Notes: generated by a model not told the origin, from the letters alone. A DNA stretch of 5,372 nucleotides from an uncultured Eubacteriales bacterium (GCA_905205195.1 CAJLCS010000106.1:1-5372), one strand, 5' to 3'. Positions 1 through 5,372 are shown, counted from the stretch's first letter. Translations and numbers: made by a program.

Positions 1-766
1 CGTCGGCGCCCTTGAGCTGCAGCTGGAGCTTGTCGGCAATCAGGGCGATGAACTCGCTGTTGGTGGGCTTGCCCTTGGTGTTGCTGACGGTGTAGCCGAA
101 GAACCGCTGGAGGGTATCCAGATCGCCCCGGTCCCAGGCTACCTCAATGGCGTGGCGGATGGCCCGCTCTACCCGGCTGGGCGTTGTCTGGAAGGTCTTG
201 GCGACCTGGGGATAGAGGACCTTGGTGATGGCATTGATGACGTCCATGTCGCCTACGGCGATGATAATGGCCTCCCGCAGATACTGGTAGCCCTTGATGT
301 GGGCGGGCACGCCGATTTCGTGAATGATGTTGGTGACCATGGTTTCGATGTTCGGCTGCTGGCCGCGGTTCTGGGCCGGAAACCGGAGGCTCTCCCCACC
401 CCGGATTTCCTCCAGCCGCTCCACCAGCGCCGTCATGTCGCAGGGCTTGAGCATGAGGTAGCGAACGCCCAGATTGGCGGCGGTGGCCGAAACGTAAGGC
501 GTCACGAAGGCCGAGGTGGCCAGGGTGACGGGCTTTTTGTCCATGGACGCGATGGCCTTCAGGACGCTGATGCCGTCCTGCTTGGCCAGTAGCAGATCCA
601 GCACCAGAATGTCCGGCTTCCGCTCCTGAATCATCCGGATGGCCTGCTCCCCGTCGCCGGCCGTTCCGATGACCTGAAATCCGTCTGCCCGAAGCAGTGC
701 GGCGGATAAGCTGCCGCAGAATTCCTCGGCGCTGTCCGCAATGAAAACGGTAGTGAATTGATCCAT
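1..766 (-). CDS. spo0A: Sporulation transcription factor Spo0A (C-terminal end at window edge)
   Basis: Spo0A is the cytoplasmic response regulator that, once phosphorylated, switches starving cells into sporulation by binding 0A boxes. The visible 255 residues have a receiver domain (about 5-122), a short linker, and the Spo0A C-terminal DNA-binding domain (about 139-255). Phospho-acceptor D57 lies in LVLDLLLAKQDG and the conserved Lys is K107 in LKPCDM. The effector domain is nearly the textbook sequence: IIHEIGVPAHIKGY (147-160), the recognition helix SRVERAIRHAIEVAW (197-211) and KPTNSEFIA (233-241). Bacillus Spo0A is 267 residues, so probably only a few residues are missing. Oddities: the usual acidic pair reads D11-S12, and the Met-Pro after the phosphorylated Asp is Leu-Ala. 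The ATG at 766 has the better ribosome site; an in-frame ATG at 784 would add six residues. The gene is divergent from pepF. Identity is near certain. Confidence 0.97.
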   Translation of the reverse strand, partial: MDQFTTVFIADSAEEFCGSLSAALLRADGFQVIGTAGDGEQAIRMIQERKPDILVLDLLLAKQDGISVLKAIASMDKKPVTLATSAFVTPYVSATAANLGVRYLMLKPCDMTALVERLEEIRGGESLRFPAQNRGQQPNIETMVTNIIHEIGVPAHIKGYQYLREAIIIAVGDMDVINAITKVLYPQVAKTFQTTPSRVERAIRHAIEVAWDRGDLDTLQRFFGYTVSNTKGKPTNSEFIALIADKLQLQLKGAD

Positions 767-773
767 AATTTCC

Positions 774-779
774 TCTCCT
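774..779 (-). promoter_or_regulatory. Ribosome binding site of spo0A
   Basis: On the minus strand AGGAGAGG lies about 7 bases before the ATG at 766, which decides in favour of that start. The alternative in-frame ATG at 784 has only a GGGGAG 11 bases upstream. Confidence 0.75.
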
Positions 780-838
780 GACATTACGAAAATTTCTCCC
801 CGGCGCGAGGCGGCTGGGCGTCTCGCTGCGACAAATAT

Positions 839-867
839 AATTTAGCATAATGAATCGGTTTTTGCAA
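839..867 (-). promoter_or_regulatory. Probable sigma-A-type promoter of spo0A
   Basis: Read on the minus strand, a -35-like TTGCAA (862-867) and a -10-like TAAATT (839-844) are separated by exactly 17 bases. This places transcription start near 832 and gives a leader of about 65 bases. The -10 box matches the consensus at only 4 of 6 positions. I looked for a sigma-H promoter (AGGA then GAAT), as Bacillus spo0A has, and did not see one. A partial 0A box (827-833, 6 of 7) overlaps the predicted start, and a short GC-rich imperfect hairpin (805-826) would form at the 5' end of the message. Confidence 0.5.
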
Positions 868-886
868 GGAAAAACGAAAACAATTG

Positions 887-973
887 ATCGACAAAATTCG
901 ATGATTCGTCGAATACTGATGATATTCAAAACTTTTTGAGAAAAATTCGACAATTCGACGCCGGATTGTCGAA
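887..973. promoter_or_regulatory. Cluster of Spo0A-binding 0A boxes
   Basis: The 0A box consensus is TGTCGAA. Perfect copies are at 946-952 (minus strand) and 967-973 (plus strand). Copies with one mismatch are at 887-893 (minus), 907-913 (plus, within the palindrome ATTCGTCGAAT at 904-914) and 954-960 (minus). They lie between the spo0A promoter (boxes about 55 to 140 bases upstream of its predicted start) and the pepF promoter (the nearest perfect box centred about 53 bases upstream of its predicted start). This spacing fits Spo0A autoregulation and suggests that Spo0A may act on the divergent peptidase operon. The box identity rests on the known consensus; regulation is inferred. Confidence 0.75.
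946..973. repeat. Perfect 9-bp inverted repeat made of two 0A boxes
   Basis: TTCGACAAT (946-954) and ATTGTCGAA (965-973) are exact reverse complements separated by 10 bases, so two consensus 0A boxes face each other with centres 21 bases apart, about two helical turns. A third near-consensus box (954-960) lies mostly in the spacer. Confidence 0.8.
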
Positions 974-987
974 CGGCCGGGCCGCAG

Positions 988-1016
988 TTGACGCGGCGGA
1001 GAAAATGCAGTACAAT
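988..1016 (+). promoter_or_regulatory. Sigma-A-type promoter of the pepF-apeB operon
   Basis: TTGACG (988-993, 5 of 6) and TACAAT (1011-1016, 5 of 6) are separated by 17 bases, a near-consensus housekeeping promoter. The predicted start near 1023 leaves a very short leader of about 18 bases before the ATG. A perfect 0A box ends 14 bases before the -35 element. Confidence 0.75.
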
Positions 1017-1028
1017 GAACAAAAAAAC

Positions 1029-1034
1029 GGGAGG
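1029..1034 (+). promoter_or_regulatory. Ribosome binding site of pepF
   Basis: GGGAGG ends 6 bases before the ATG at 1041. It decides that start over the upstream in-frame TTG at 936, which lies inside the 0A-box region and upstream of the promoter. Confidence 0.85.
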
Positions 1035-1040
1035 TATTTT

Positions 1041-2798
1041 ATGAACGCACAATGGAATCTGGACCCGATTTATACGGGCTTTGACGATCCTGCTTATCGT
1101 TCCGATCTGGAGGCGCTGACCGCCGCCGTGGCGGAGCTGGAGCAGTTTGCCGCCGGGCTGAACCGGACCGCGCCGATTGACGGCCTGCGCCGGGGCATCG
1201 CGCTGGGGGAGACCATCCAGCTGCTGGTCAACAAGCTGGCGGAGTACGCCTCGCTGCGTCAGGCGGCCAACACCCGGGATGCCGACGCCGGTTCTCAGAT
1301 GGGCCGGATTATGAGCATCGTCAGCGGCTCTGCCGCGCCGGAGGCGGCCTTCAAGGCCTGGGCCGCCAAGCTGCCGGATCTGATGGCGCTGGTGGAGGGC
1401 GACGAGACGCTGAAGGACTACCGGTACCTGTTTTCCAACATCCAGAAGGACAGCCGGTACCTGCTGCCCGGCCTGGGCGAATCCGTCATGGCGAAGATGT
1501 CCCTGTCCGGCAGCAGCGCGTGGAGCGATTTGCAGCAGTATCTGACCAGCACCGTGCCGGTGACCTACCGGGGGCAGACCACCAACCTGTCTGCCGTCCG
1601 GAATCTGGCCTACGATCCCGATCCTCAGGTCCGGAAGGACGCCTATGAGGCGGAGCTGGCCTGCTACGACCGGATCGAGGATGCCGTGGCCTACGCCCTC
1701 AACTCCATCAAGCTGGAAACCATCACGGATTGTCAGCTCCGGGGTTACGCCTCGCCGCTGGACCGGACACTGGAGCAGTCCAGGATGGAGCGGGCCACGC
1801 TGGAGGTCATGCTGGGGGCCATGGACGAGTACCTGCCGAAATTCTGGCAGTATCTGAAGGCCAAGGGCAAGGCGCTGGGCCACGAAAACGGCCTGCCGTG
1901 GTACGATCTCTTTGCGCCCATGGGCCACGCGGCGGCCAAGTTCACCGCCGAGGACGCCCGGACGTATCTGGTGAATCTGTTCCGGGGCTTTGACGGGGAG
2001 CTGGCCGACATGGTGGCCGAGGCCTTCGACAACGCCTGGATCGATTTCTATCCCCGGGACGGCAAGGCCGGCGGCGCATTCTGCGCCGGTGTGGAATGCC
2101 TGCAGGAAAGCCGGATCCTGACGAACTTCGACGGAATGTTCACGGACGTGGTGACGCTGGCTCATGAGCTGGGCCATGCCTTCCACAACCGCTGCATCCG
2201 CACCCACCGGCCCCTGAACCACGATTACTCCATGCCGGTGGCGGAAACCGCTTCCACCTTCAACGAGTGTGTGGTCATGGCGGCGGCCATCCGGGATGCG
2301 TCGGATCCCCAGGAGAAGCTGGCGCTGATCGAGTCCCAGCTGCAGGACGCCACCCAGATCATCTGCGATATTTACTCCCGCTACCGCTTTGAAGCGTCGG
2401 TGTTTGCCAACCGGGAGCAGGAATTCATGCCGGCGGACAAGCTGTGCCAGCTGATGCTGACGGCCCAGAAGCAGTCCTACGGCGACGGGCTGGACCCGGA
2501 TTGCCTCCATCCTTATATGTGGGTGTGCAAGAGCCACTACTACGGCCCCACCTTCTATAACTTCCCCTACGCCTTCGGCGGCCTGTTCGCCCGGGGCCTG
2601 TATGCCCGGTACGAGCAGGAAGGCCCGGCCTTCGTGCCCAAGTACAAGAAGCTGCTCTACGCCACCACCGTCTCCTCGGCGGAGGATACCGCCAGGGTGG
2701 CAGGCATTGACCTGACCGACAAGGCCTTCTGGCGCAGCGCACTGCAGACCATCGCCGACGAAATCGACCAGTTCTGCGAACTGCTAAACCGGAATTGA
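1041..2798 (+). CDS. pepF: M3B-family oligoendopeptidase F (PepF/M3)
   Basis: This 585-residue zinc metallopeptidase would cleave short peptides internally in the cytoplasm. No signal peptide or membrane segment is seen. The N-terminal part (about 1-200) is the helical region that restricts entry to small substrates; the catalytic domain follows. The zinc site is HELGH at 375-379 (ligands H375 and H379, catalytic E376), with third ligand E402 in VAETASTFNE, 23 residues after the second His. The conserved tyrosine-rich loop HYYGPTFYNFPYAFG is at 499-513. Length matches the usual 590-600. The start is set by the GGGAGG site and by the family-typical opening WNLDPIY. The frame is intact. It is the first gene of an operon with the M18 aminopeptidase and has its own promoter next to 0A boxes. 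Exact substrates cannot be told. Arginine codons are mostly CGG, unlike the ATPase gene downstream. Confidence 0.95.
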   Translation: MNAQWNLDPIYTGFDDPAYRSDLEALTAAVAELEQFAAGLNRTAPIDGLRRGIALGETIQLLVNKLAEYASLRQAANTRDADAGSQMGRIMSIVSGSAAPEAAFKAWAAKLPDLMALVEGDETLKDYRYLFSNIQKDSRYLLPGLGESVMAKMSLSGSSAWSDLQQYLTSTVPVTYRGQTTNLSAVRNLAYDPDPQVRKDAYEAELACYDRIEDAVAYALNSIKLETITDCQLRGYASPLDRTLEQSRMERATLEVMLGAMDEYLPKFWQYLKAKGKALGHENGLPWYDLFAPMGHAAAKFTAEDARTYLVNLFRGFDGELADMVAEAFDNAWIDFYPRDGKAGGAFCAGVECLQESRILTNFDGMFTDVVTLAHELGHAFHNRCIRTHRPLNHDYSMPVAETASTFNECVVMAAAIRDASDPQEKLALIESQLQDATQIICDIYSRYRFEASVFANREQEFMPADKLCQLMLTAQKQSYGDGLDPDCLHPYMWVCKSHYYGPTFYNFPYAFGGLFARGLYARYEQEGPAFVPKYKKLLYATTVSSAEDTARVAGIDLTDKAFWRSALQTIADEIDQFCELLNRN

Positions 2799-2804
2799 GG
2801 GAGG
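2799..2804 (+). promoter_or_regulatory. Ribosome binding site of apeB
   Basis: GGGAGG directly follows the pepF stop codon and ends 8 bases before the ATG at 2813. It supports that start over the TTG at 2795, which overlaps the pepF stop. Confidence 0.85.
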
Positions 2805-2812
2805 AAACCGAT

Positions 2813-4093
2813 ATGGATCAGGAACTGATGCGGCTGAAGGATTTTCTGGATACGTCCGTCAGCGTTTACCATGCGGCGGCGGCGCTGGAGCGGGAGCTGA
2901 TTGCCGCGGGCTATGAAAAGCTCCGGGAGCAGGACGAATGGAACCTTGTCCCCGGCGGCGCCTACTATCTGACCCGGGGCGGCACGGCGGTGCTGGCCTT
3001 CCGGATTCCGGAGGGGGCGCCCACCGGCTTTATGATGAGCGCCAGCCATGCCGACCGGCCGACCTACAAGCTCAAGGAGCACGGCGAGCTGTCCGGCACC
3101 TATACCCGGCTGACGGTGGAGCCTTACGGCGGAATGCTGGCCGCCACCTGGCTGGACCGGCCCCTTTCCGTGGCGGGCCGGGTACTGGTGGAGACGGAAC
3201 ACGGCGTGGAGGCCCGGCTGCTGAATCTGGACCGGGACCTGCTGCTGATCCCCAATGTGGCCATCCACATGAACCGGAAGGCCAACGACGGCTACAGCTG
3301 GAACCCGGCGGTGGACCTGCTGCCGCTGGCCGGCGGCAAGGACGCGGCGGGAGCCATGGACCGCCTGCTGGAGGAAGCGGCCGGCGGGAAGATTCTGGGC
3401 AAGGACCTCTATCTTTATATCCGGCAGAAGGCCGTGGTCTGGGGTGTGCAGGAGGAGTTTCTGTCCTCCGCCGCGCTGGATGATCTGCAGTGCGCCTGGG
3501 GCTGCACCCAGGGCTTCCTGCACGCAAAGCCCAGCCGGGCCATCCCGGTGCTGTGCGTCTTCGACAGCGAGGAGGTCGGCTCCAATTCCGTCCAGGGCGC
3601 GGCGTCCATGTTGCTGGAAACCACGCTGGAACGGATCTGCAAGGCCCGGAATCTGGAGCTGAGCCGGATGCTGGCCCAGTCCTTCATGGTGTCCGCCGAC
3701 AATGCCCACGCCGTTCACCCCAACCATCCGGAGTTCGCCGATCCGACCAACGCCCCGGTGGTCAACGGCGGTGTGGTGCTGAAATTCAACGCGGCCCAGC
3801 GCTATGCCACCGACGCCCTGTCGGCGGCGGTGTTCCGCAAAATCTGCGCGGGGGCCCAGGTGCCGGTGCAGACCTATTATAACCGGGCGGATATGCCCGG
3901 CGGCTCCACCCTGGGCCATATTTCCATCATGCACGTCTCGGTGCCCACGGCGGATATCGGCATGGCCCAGCTTGCCATGCACTCCAGCTTTGAAACCGCC
4001 GGTACGGCGGACGCCCGGCACCTGCAAACGGCCATGACCGCCTACTACGGCACGGCGCTGACGGAGCAGAACGGCCTCTACGAGCTGGCCTGA
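2813..4093 (+). CDS. apeB: M18-family metalloaminopeptidase (ApeB type)
   Basis: A cytoplasmic two-metal aminopeptidase of 426 residues, removing N-terminal residues (acidic ones in characterised M18 enzymes such as aspartyl aminopeptidase) from peptides. By comparison with M18 relatives recalled from memory, the metal and catalytic residues appear in order: H79 with D81 in SHADRP, the bridging Asp in ALDDLQC (D223), the general base/ligand pair E253-E254 in DSEEVGS, D296 in SADNAHAVHPNHPE, and the late His H390 in AQLAMHS. All are present, so the enzyme looks active. The length fits the shorter ApeB subgroup (about 430) better than ApeA (about 460). It starts 14 bases after pepF, which implies co-transcription and sequential action: PepF makes short fragments and this enzyme trims them. 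Substrate preference is inferred from the family only. Confidence 0.93.
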   Translation: MDQELMRLKDFLDTSVSVYHAAAALERELIAAGYEKLREQDEWNLVPGGAYYLTRGGTAVLAFRIPEGAPTGFMMSASHADRPTYKLKEHGELSGTYTRLTVEPYGGMLAATWLDRPLSVAGRVLVETEHGVEARLLNLDRDLLLIPNVAIHMNRKANDGYSWNPAVDLLPLAGGKDAAGAMDRLLEEAAGGKILGKDLYLYIRQKAVVWGVQEEFLSSAALDDLQCAWGCTQGFLHAKPSRAIPVLCVFDSEEVGSNSVQGAASMLLETTLERICKARNLELSRMLAQSFMVSADNAHAVHPNHPEFADPTNAPVVNGGVVLKFNAAQRYATDALSAAVFRKICAGAQVPVQTYYNRADMPGGSTLGHISIMHVSVPTADIGMAQLAMHSSFETAGTADARHLQTAMTAYYGTALTEQNGLYELA

Positions 4094-4108
4094 CGAAAAA
4101 ATCGTCAG
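4090..4108 (+). other. Hairpin over the apeB stop codon, no U-tract
   Basis: CTGACGA (4090-4096) pairs perfectly with TCGTCAG (4102-4108) around a five-A loop, and the TGA stop lies inside the 5' arm. It is followed by an A-rich stretch, not a run of T, so it is not a standard intrinsic terminator. It may stabilise the 3' end of the operon message. No better terminator for the operon is visible before the next promoter. Confidence 0.4.
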
Positions 4109-4143
4109 AATCACCAAAAAACGAGGCAAAAAAATGTAAGATC

Positions 4144-4172
4144 CCATAATTGCGCCGGGACGCAGTTTATGG
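4144..4172. promoter_or_regulatory. Operator-like dyad over the ugpC promoter
   Basis: CCATAA (4144-4149) mirrors TTATGG (4167-4172), and nested inside TGCG (4151-4154) mirrors CGCA (4161-4164) around a CCGGGA centre. The dyad covers the -35 element and the spacer of the promoter, where a repressor could block polymerase. No regulator gene is in the window, so the binding protein is unknown. Confidence 0.35.
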
Positions 4173-4178
4173 TATCAT
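4150..4178 (+). promoter_or_regulatory. Promoter of the ugpC leader transcript
   Basis: TTGCGC (4150-4155, first four bases consensus-like) and TATCAT (4173-4178, 5 of 6) are 17 bases apart. The predicted start near 4185 lies a few bases before the first leader hairpin, so the structured leader would occupy the whole 5' untranslated region of about 180 bases. Confidence 0.6.
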
Positions 4179-4189
4179 ATTGCTATCCA

Positions 4190-4349
4190 GGTAGATTGCG
4201 GTTACTCCACAAAAATAACCGCCGTTTACCCAAAAAGGAGGAAACACACAACCGTTGGACTCACGGTGCGGCAGTGTGGAGACCTGTCGTAATGCAGTGT
4301 CATCATTTTCTGGATGACTGCGAGAATACAAGCGCGGAGGCCTTGTATT
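4190..4349 (+). ncRNA. Structured 5' leader RNA, candidate malK-type cis-regulatory motif
   Basis: Five hairpins follow one another by hand folding. H1 (4190-4230) is GGTAGAT-T-GCGGTTA paired with its 3' partner: 14 pairs including two G-U, one mismatch, loop 4205-4215. H2 (4251-4267) has 5 pairs and loop TGGACTC. H3 (4268-4290) has 7 pairs with two G-U and loop 4275-4283. H4 (4294-4321) has 9 pairs with a two-base bulge. H5 (4325-4349) has 8 perfect pairs. Loop H1 CTCCACA (4205-4211) is the exact reverse complement of loop H3 TGTGGAG (4275-4281), a possible kissing interaction. An A-rich GGAGG-bearing strand (4232-4250) joins H1 and H2. Location and the Shine-Dalgarno-like hairpin loop fit the published malK-I/II/III motifs, which lie upstream of malK-like ATPase genes. 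I cannot say which class it is, or confirm it belongs to any of them. Ligand unknown. Confidence 0.6.
4325..4349 (+). promoter_or_regulatory. Terminal leader hairpin presenting GGAGG in its loop
   Basis: AATACAAG (4325-4332) pairs perfectly with CTTGTATT (4342-4349), and the nine-base loop CGCGGAGGC carries GGAGG (4336-4340). The distance from GGAGG to the ATG at 4365 is 24 bases, too far for ordinary initiation. Only a weak AGAG (4351-4354) lies at normal spacing. The hairpin may be a translation control element of the leader RNA; this is inference. Confidence 0.5.
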
Positions 4350-4364
4350 TAGAGTCGTAATCGT

Positions 4365-5372
4365 ATGGCAAGCTTAACCCTGAAGAACATCAAGAAGATT
4401 TACCCCCTGAGCGGCGACGACGCCAAGAAGAAAAAGAAAAAGAAGGGTGAGGAGCAGGAAGAGAAGAAAGTCAACCTGCAGGTCACCGACAAGGGCGTTG
4501 TGGCGGTTCAGGAATTCAACCTGGAGATCCACGACAAGGAATTCGTCGTTCTGGTCGGCCCCTCCGGCTGCGGTAAATCCACCACCCTGCGTATGATCGC
4601 CGGCCTGGAGGAAATCTCCGAAGGCGAGCTGTACATCGGCGACCGCCTGGTCAACGATGTGGCCCCCAAGGACCGGGACATCGCCATGGTTTTCCAGAGC
4701 TATGCCCTGTATCCCCATATGACTGTGTATGATAATATGGCTTTCGCTCTGAAGCTGCGTCACGAGCCCAAGGCGGAAATCGAGCGCCGCGTCAAGGAAG
4801 CCGCCGAGATTCTGGACATCACCCAGTATCTGGGCCGGAAGCCCAAGGCTCTGTCCGGCGGCCAGCGTCAGCGTGTTGCCATCGGACGTGCTATCGTCCG
4901 TGACCCGCAGGTCATGCTGATGGACGAGCCCCTGTCCAACCTGGACGCCAAGCTGCGTAACCAGATGCGTGCCGAGATCATCAAGCTCCGCGAGCGCATC
5001 AACACCACCTTCATCTACGTTACCCACGACCAGACCGAGGCTATGACCCTGGGCGACCGGATCGTCATCATGAAGGACGGCTTCATCCAGCAGATCGGCA
5101 CGCCTCAGGATGTGTTCGATCATCCCTACAACCTGTTCGTCGCCGGCTTCATCGGCACGCCCCAGATGAACTTCTTCGACGCCAAGCTGGTGAAGAAGGA
5201 CGGCAAGTACGCCGTGGATCTGGCTGGTTATGTCGTAACCCTGTCCGACGAGAAGCAGAAGCGCCTGCAGGCCAACAATGTGGCCGAGCAGGACATCACC
5301 CTGGGCGTCCGTCCGGACCATGTGGCGCTGGATCCCTCCGGCGTGCCCGCGAAGGTGGACGTGTACGAAATG
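4365..5372 (+). CDS. ugpC: Sugar ABC importer ATPase, UgpC/MalK/MsmK type (3' end beyond window)
   Basis: ATP-hydrolysing subunit of a carbohydrate (CUT1-type) importer; it would work as a dimer on the inner face of the membrane with separately encoded permeases and a binding protein, none of which is in the window. The 336 residues seen contain Walker A GPSGCGKST (65-73), Q-loop Q111 in VFQSYALYPH, signature LSGGQ (163-167), Walker B VMLMDEP (183-189), D-loop SNLDA (191-195) and switch H221. From about 270 the C-terminal regulatory/TOBE region begins and is cut. Residues 16-45 form a charged insertion with seven consecutive lysines (K21-K27), between the usual KIYP and VVAVQEFNLEI. The start is set by the family-typical opening MASLTLKNI; an in-frame stop lies 15 bases upstream and no other start codon falls between. 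Arginine is often CGT, which suggests high expression. Such ATPases may serve several importers; the sugar is unknown. Confidence 0.95.
   Translation, partial: MASLTLKNIKKIYPLSGDDAKKKKKKKGEEQEEKKVNLQVTDKGVVAVQEFNLEIHDKEFVVLVGPSGCGKSTTLRMIAGLEEISEGELYIGDRLVNDVAPKDRDIAMVFQSYALYPHMTVYDNMAFALKLRHEPKAEIERRVKEAAEILDITQYLGRKPKALSGGQRQRVAIGRAIVRDPQVMLMDEPLSNLDAKLRNQMRAEIIKLRERINTTFIYVTHDQTEAMTLGDRIVIMKDGFIQQIGTPQDVFDHPYNLFVAGFIGTPQMNFFDAKLVKKDGKYAVDLAGYVVTLSDEKQKRLQANNVAEQDITLGVRPDHVALDPSGVPAKVDVYEM

Noticed and set aside
784..784. Earlier ATG start for spo0A adding six residues
   Set aside because: In frame, but its ribosome site is weaker and more distant than that of the ATG at 766; not fully excluded.
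936..1040. N-terminal extension of PepF from TTG at 936
   Set aside because: It would be translated through the 0A boxes and upstream of the promoter at 988-1016; the ATG at 1041 has a proper ribosome site.
144..2537. A 797-codon open frame on the minus strand across spo0A and pepF
   Set aside because: It is an antisense shadow caused by GC-rich codon bias. Spo0A and PepF on the other frames carry full sets of family motifs, while this frame shows none.
2657..4147. A 496-codon minus-strand open frame opposite apeB
   Set aside because: Low-complexity G/H/Q/R-rich shadow of the M18 gene, with no recognisable motif or ribosome site.
4255..4317. A 20-codon leader peptide from TTG at 4255 after the GGAGG at 4237-4241
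   Set aside because: The spacing of 13 bases and TTG start are poor, the peptide shows no run of regulatory codons, and the start falls inside hairpin 2.
4169..4360. A 63-codon plus-strand open frame in the ugpC leader
   Set aside because: Its ATG lies upstream of or inside the predicted -10 box, so it would not be on the transcript from the mapped promoter pattern, and the region is better explained by RNA hairpins.
4185..4364. T-box, c-di-GMP or THF riboswitch
   Set aside because: I looked for the T-box tRNA-acceptor sequence and the hallmark cores of the other classes and did not find them.
4374..5321. A 315-codon minus-strand open frame opposite the ATPase
   Set aside because: Shadow of the ATPase gene, whose Walker A, LSGGQ, Walker B and H-loop fix the plus-strand frame.

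Overview
The window looks like chromosomal DNA from a GC-rich, endospore-forming member of the Firmicutes (Bacillota), most likely the class Clostridia and plausibly Oscillospiraceae. The reasons are a near-complete Spo0A, whose DNA-binding domain closely follows the Bacillus protein from memory, clostridial-type Shine-Dalgarno sites, and an UgpC/MalK-type ATPase with a lysine-rich insertion. The family-level placement is inference. I see no mobile element, phage gene, CRISPR array, tRNA or rRNA.

Layout: (1) positions 1-766, minus strand, encode the sporulation master regulator Spo0A, cut by the window edge at or very near its C-terminus. (2) Positions 767-1040 are a divergent control region. 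It holds a minus-strand promoter for spo0A, a plus-strand promoter for the peptidase operon, and between them several matches to the Spo0A-binding 0A box, including a perfect 9-bp inverted repeat. (3) Positions 1041-4093 are a two-gene plus-strand operon: an M3B oligoendopeptidase (PepF) and, 14 bases later, an M18 metalloaminopeptidase (ApeB type). Together they would cut cytoplasmic oligopeptides and then release single amino acids. (4) Positions 4094-4364 are a non-coding stretch with a hairpin at the apeB stop codon, a promoter with a dyad over its -35 region, and a leader of about 180 bases that can fold into five successive hairpins. The loops of the first and third hairpins are perfectly complementary over 7 bases. 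(5) From 4365 to the window end is the 5' part of a MalK/UgpC/MsmK-type sugar-importer ATPase.

The most interesting element is the structured leader ahead of the ATPase gene. Its location and its Shine-Dalgarno-bearing terminal hairpin resemble the published malK RNA motifs (malK-I, -II, -III), which are cis-regulatory candidates with unknown ligand. I could not test the match. The second point of interest is the 0A-box cluster, which suggests that Spo0A controls its own gene and perhaps the divergent peptidase operon, linking starvation signalling to peptide turnover.
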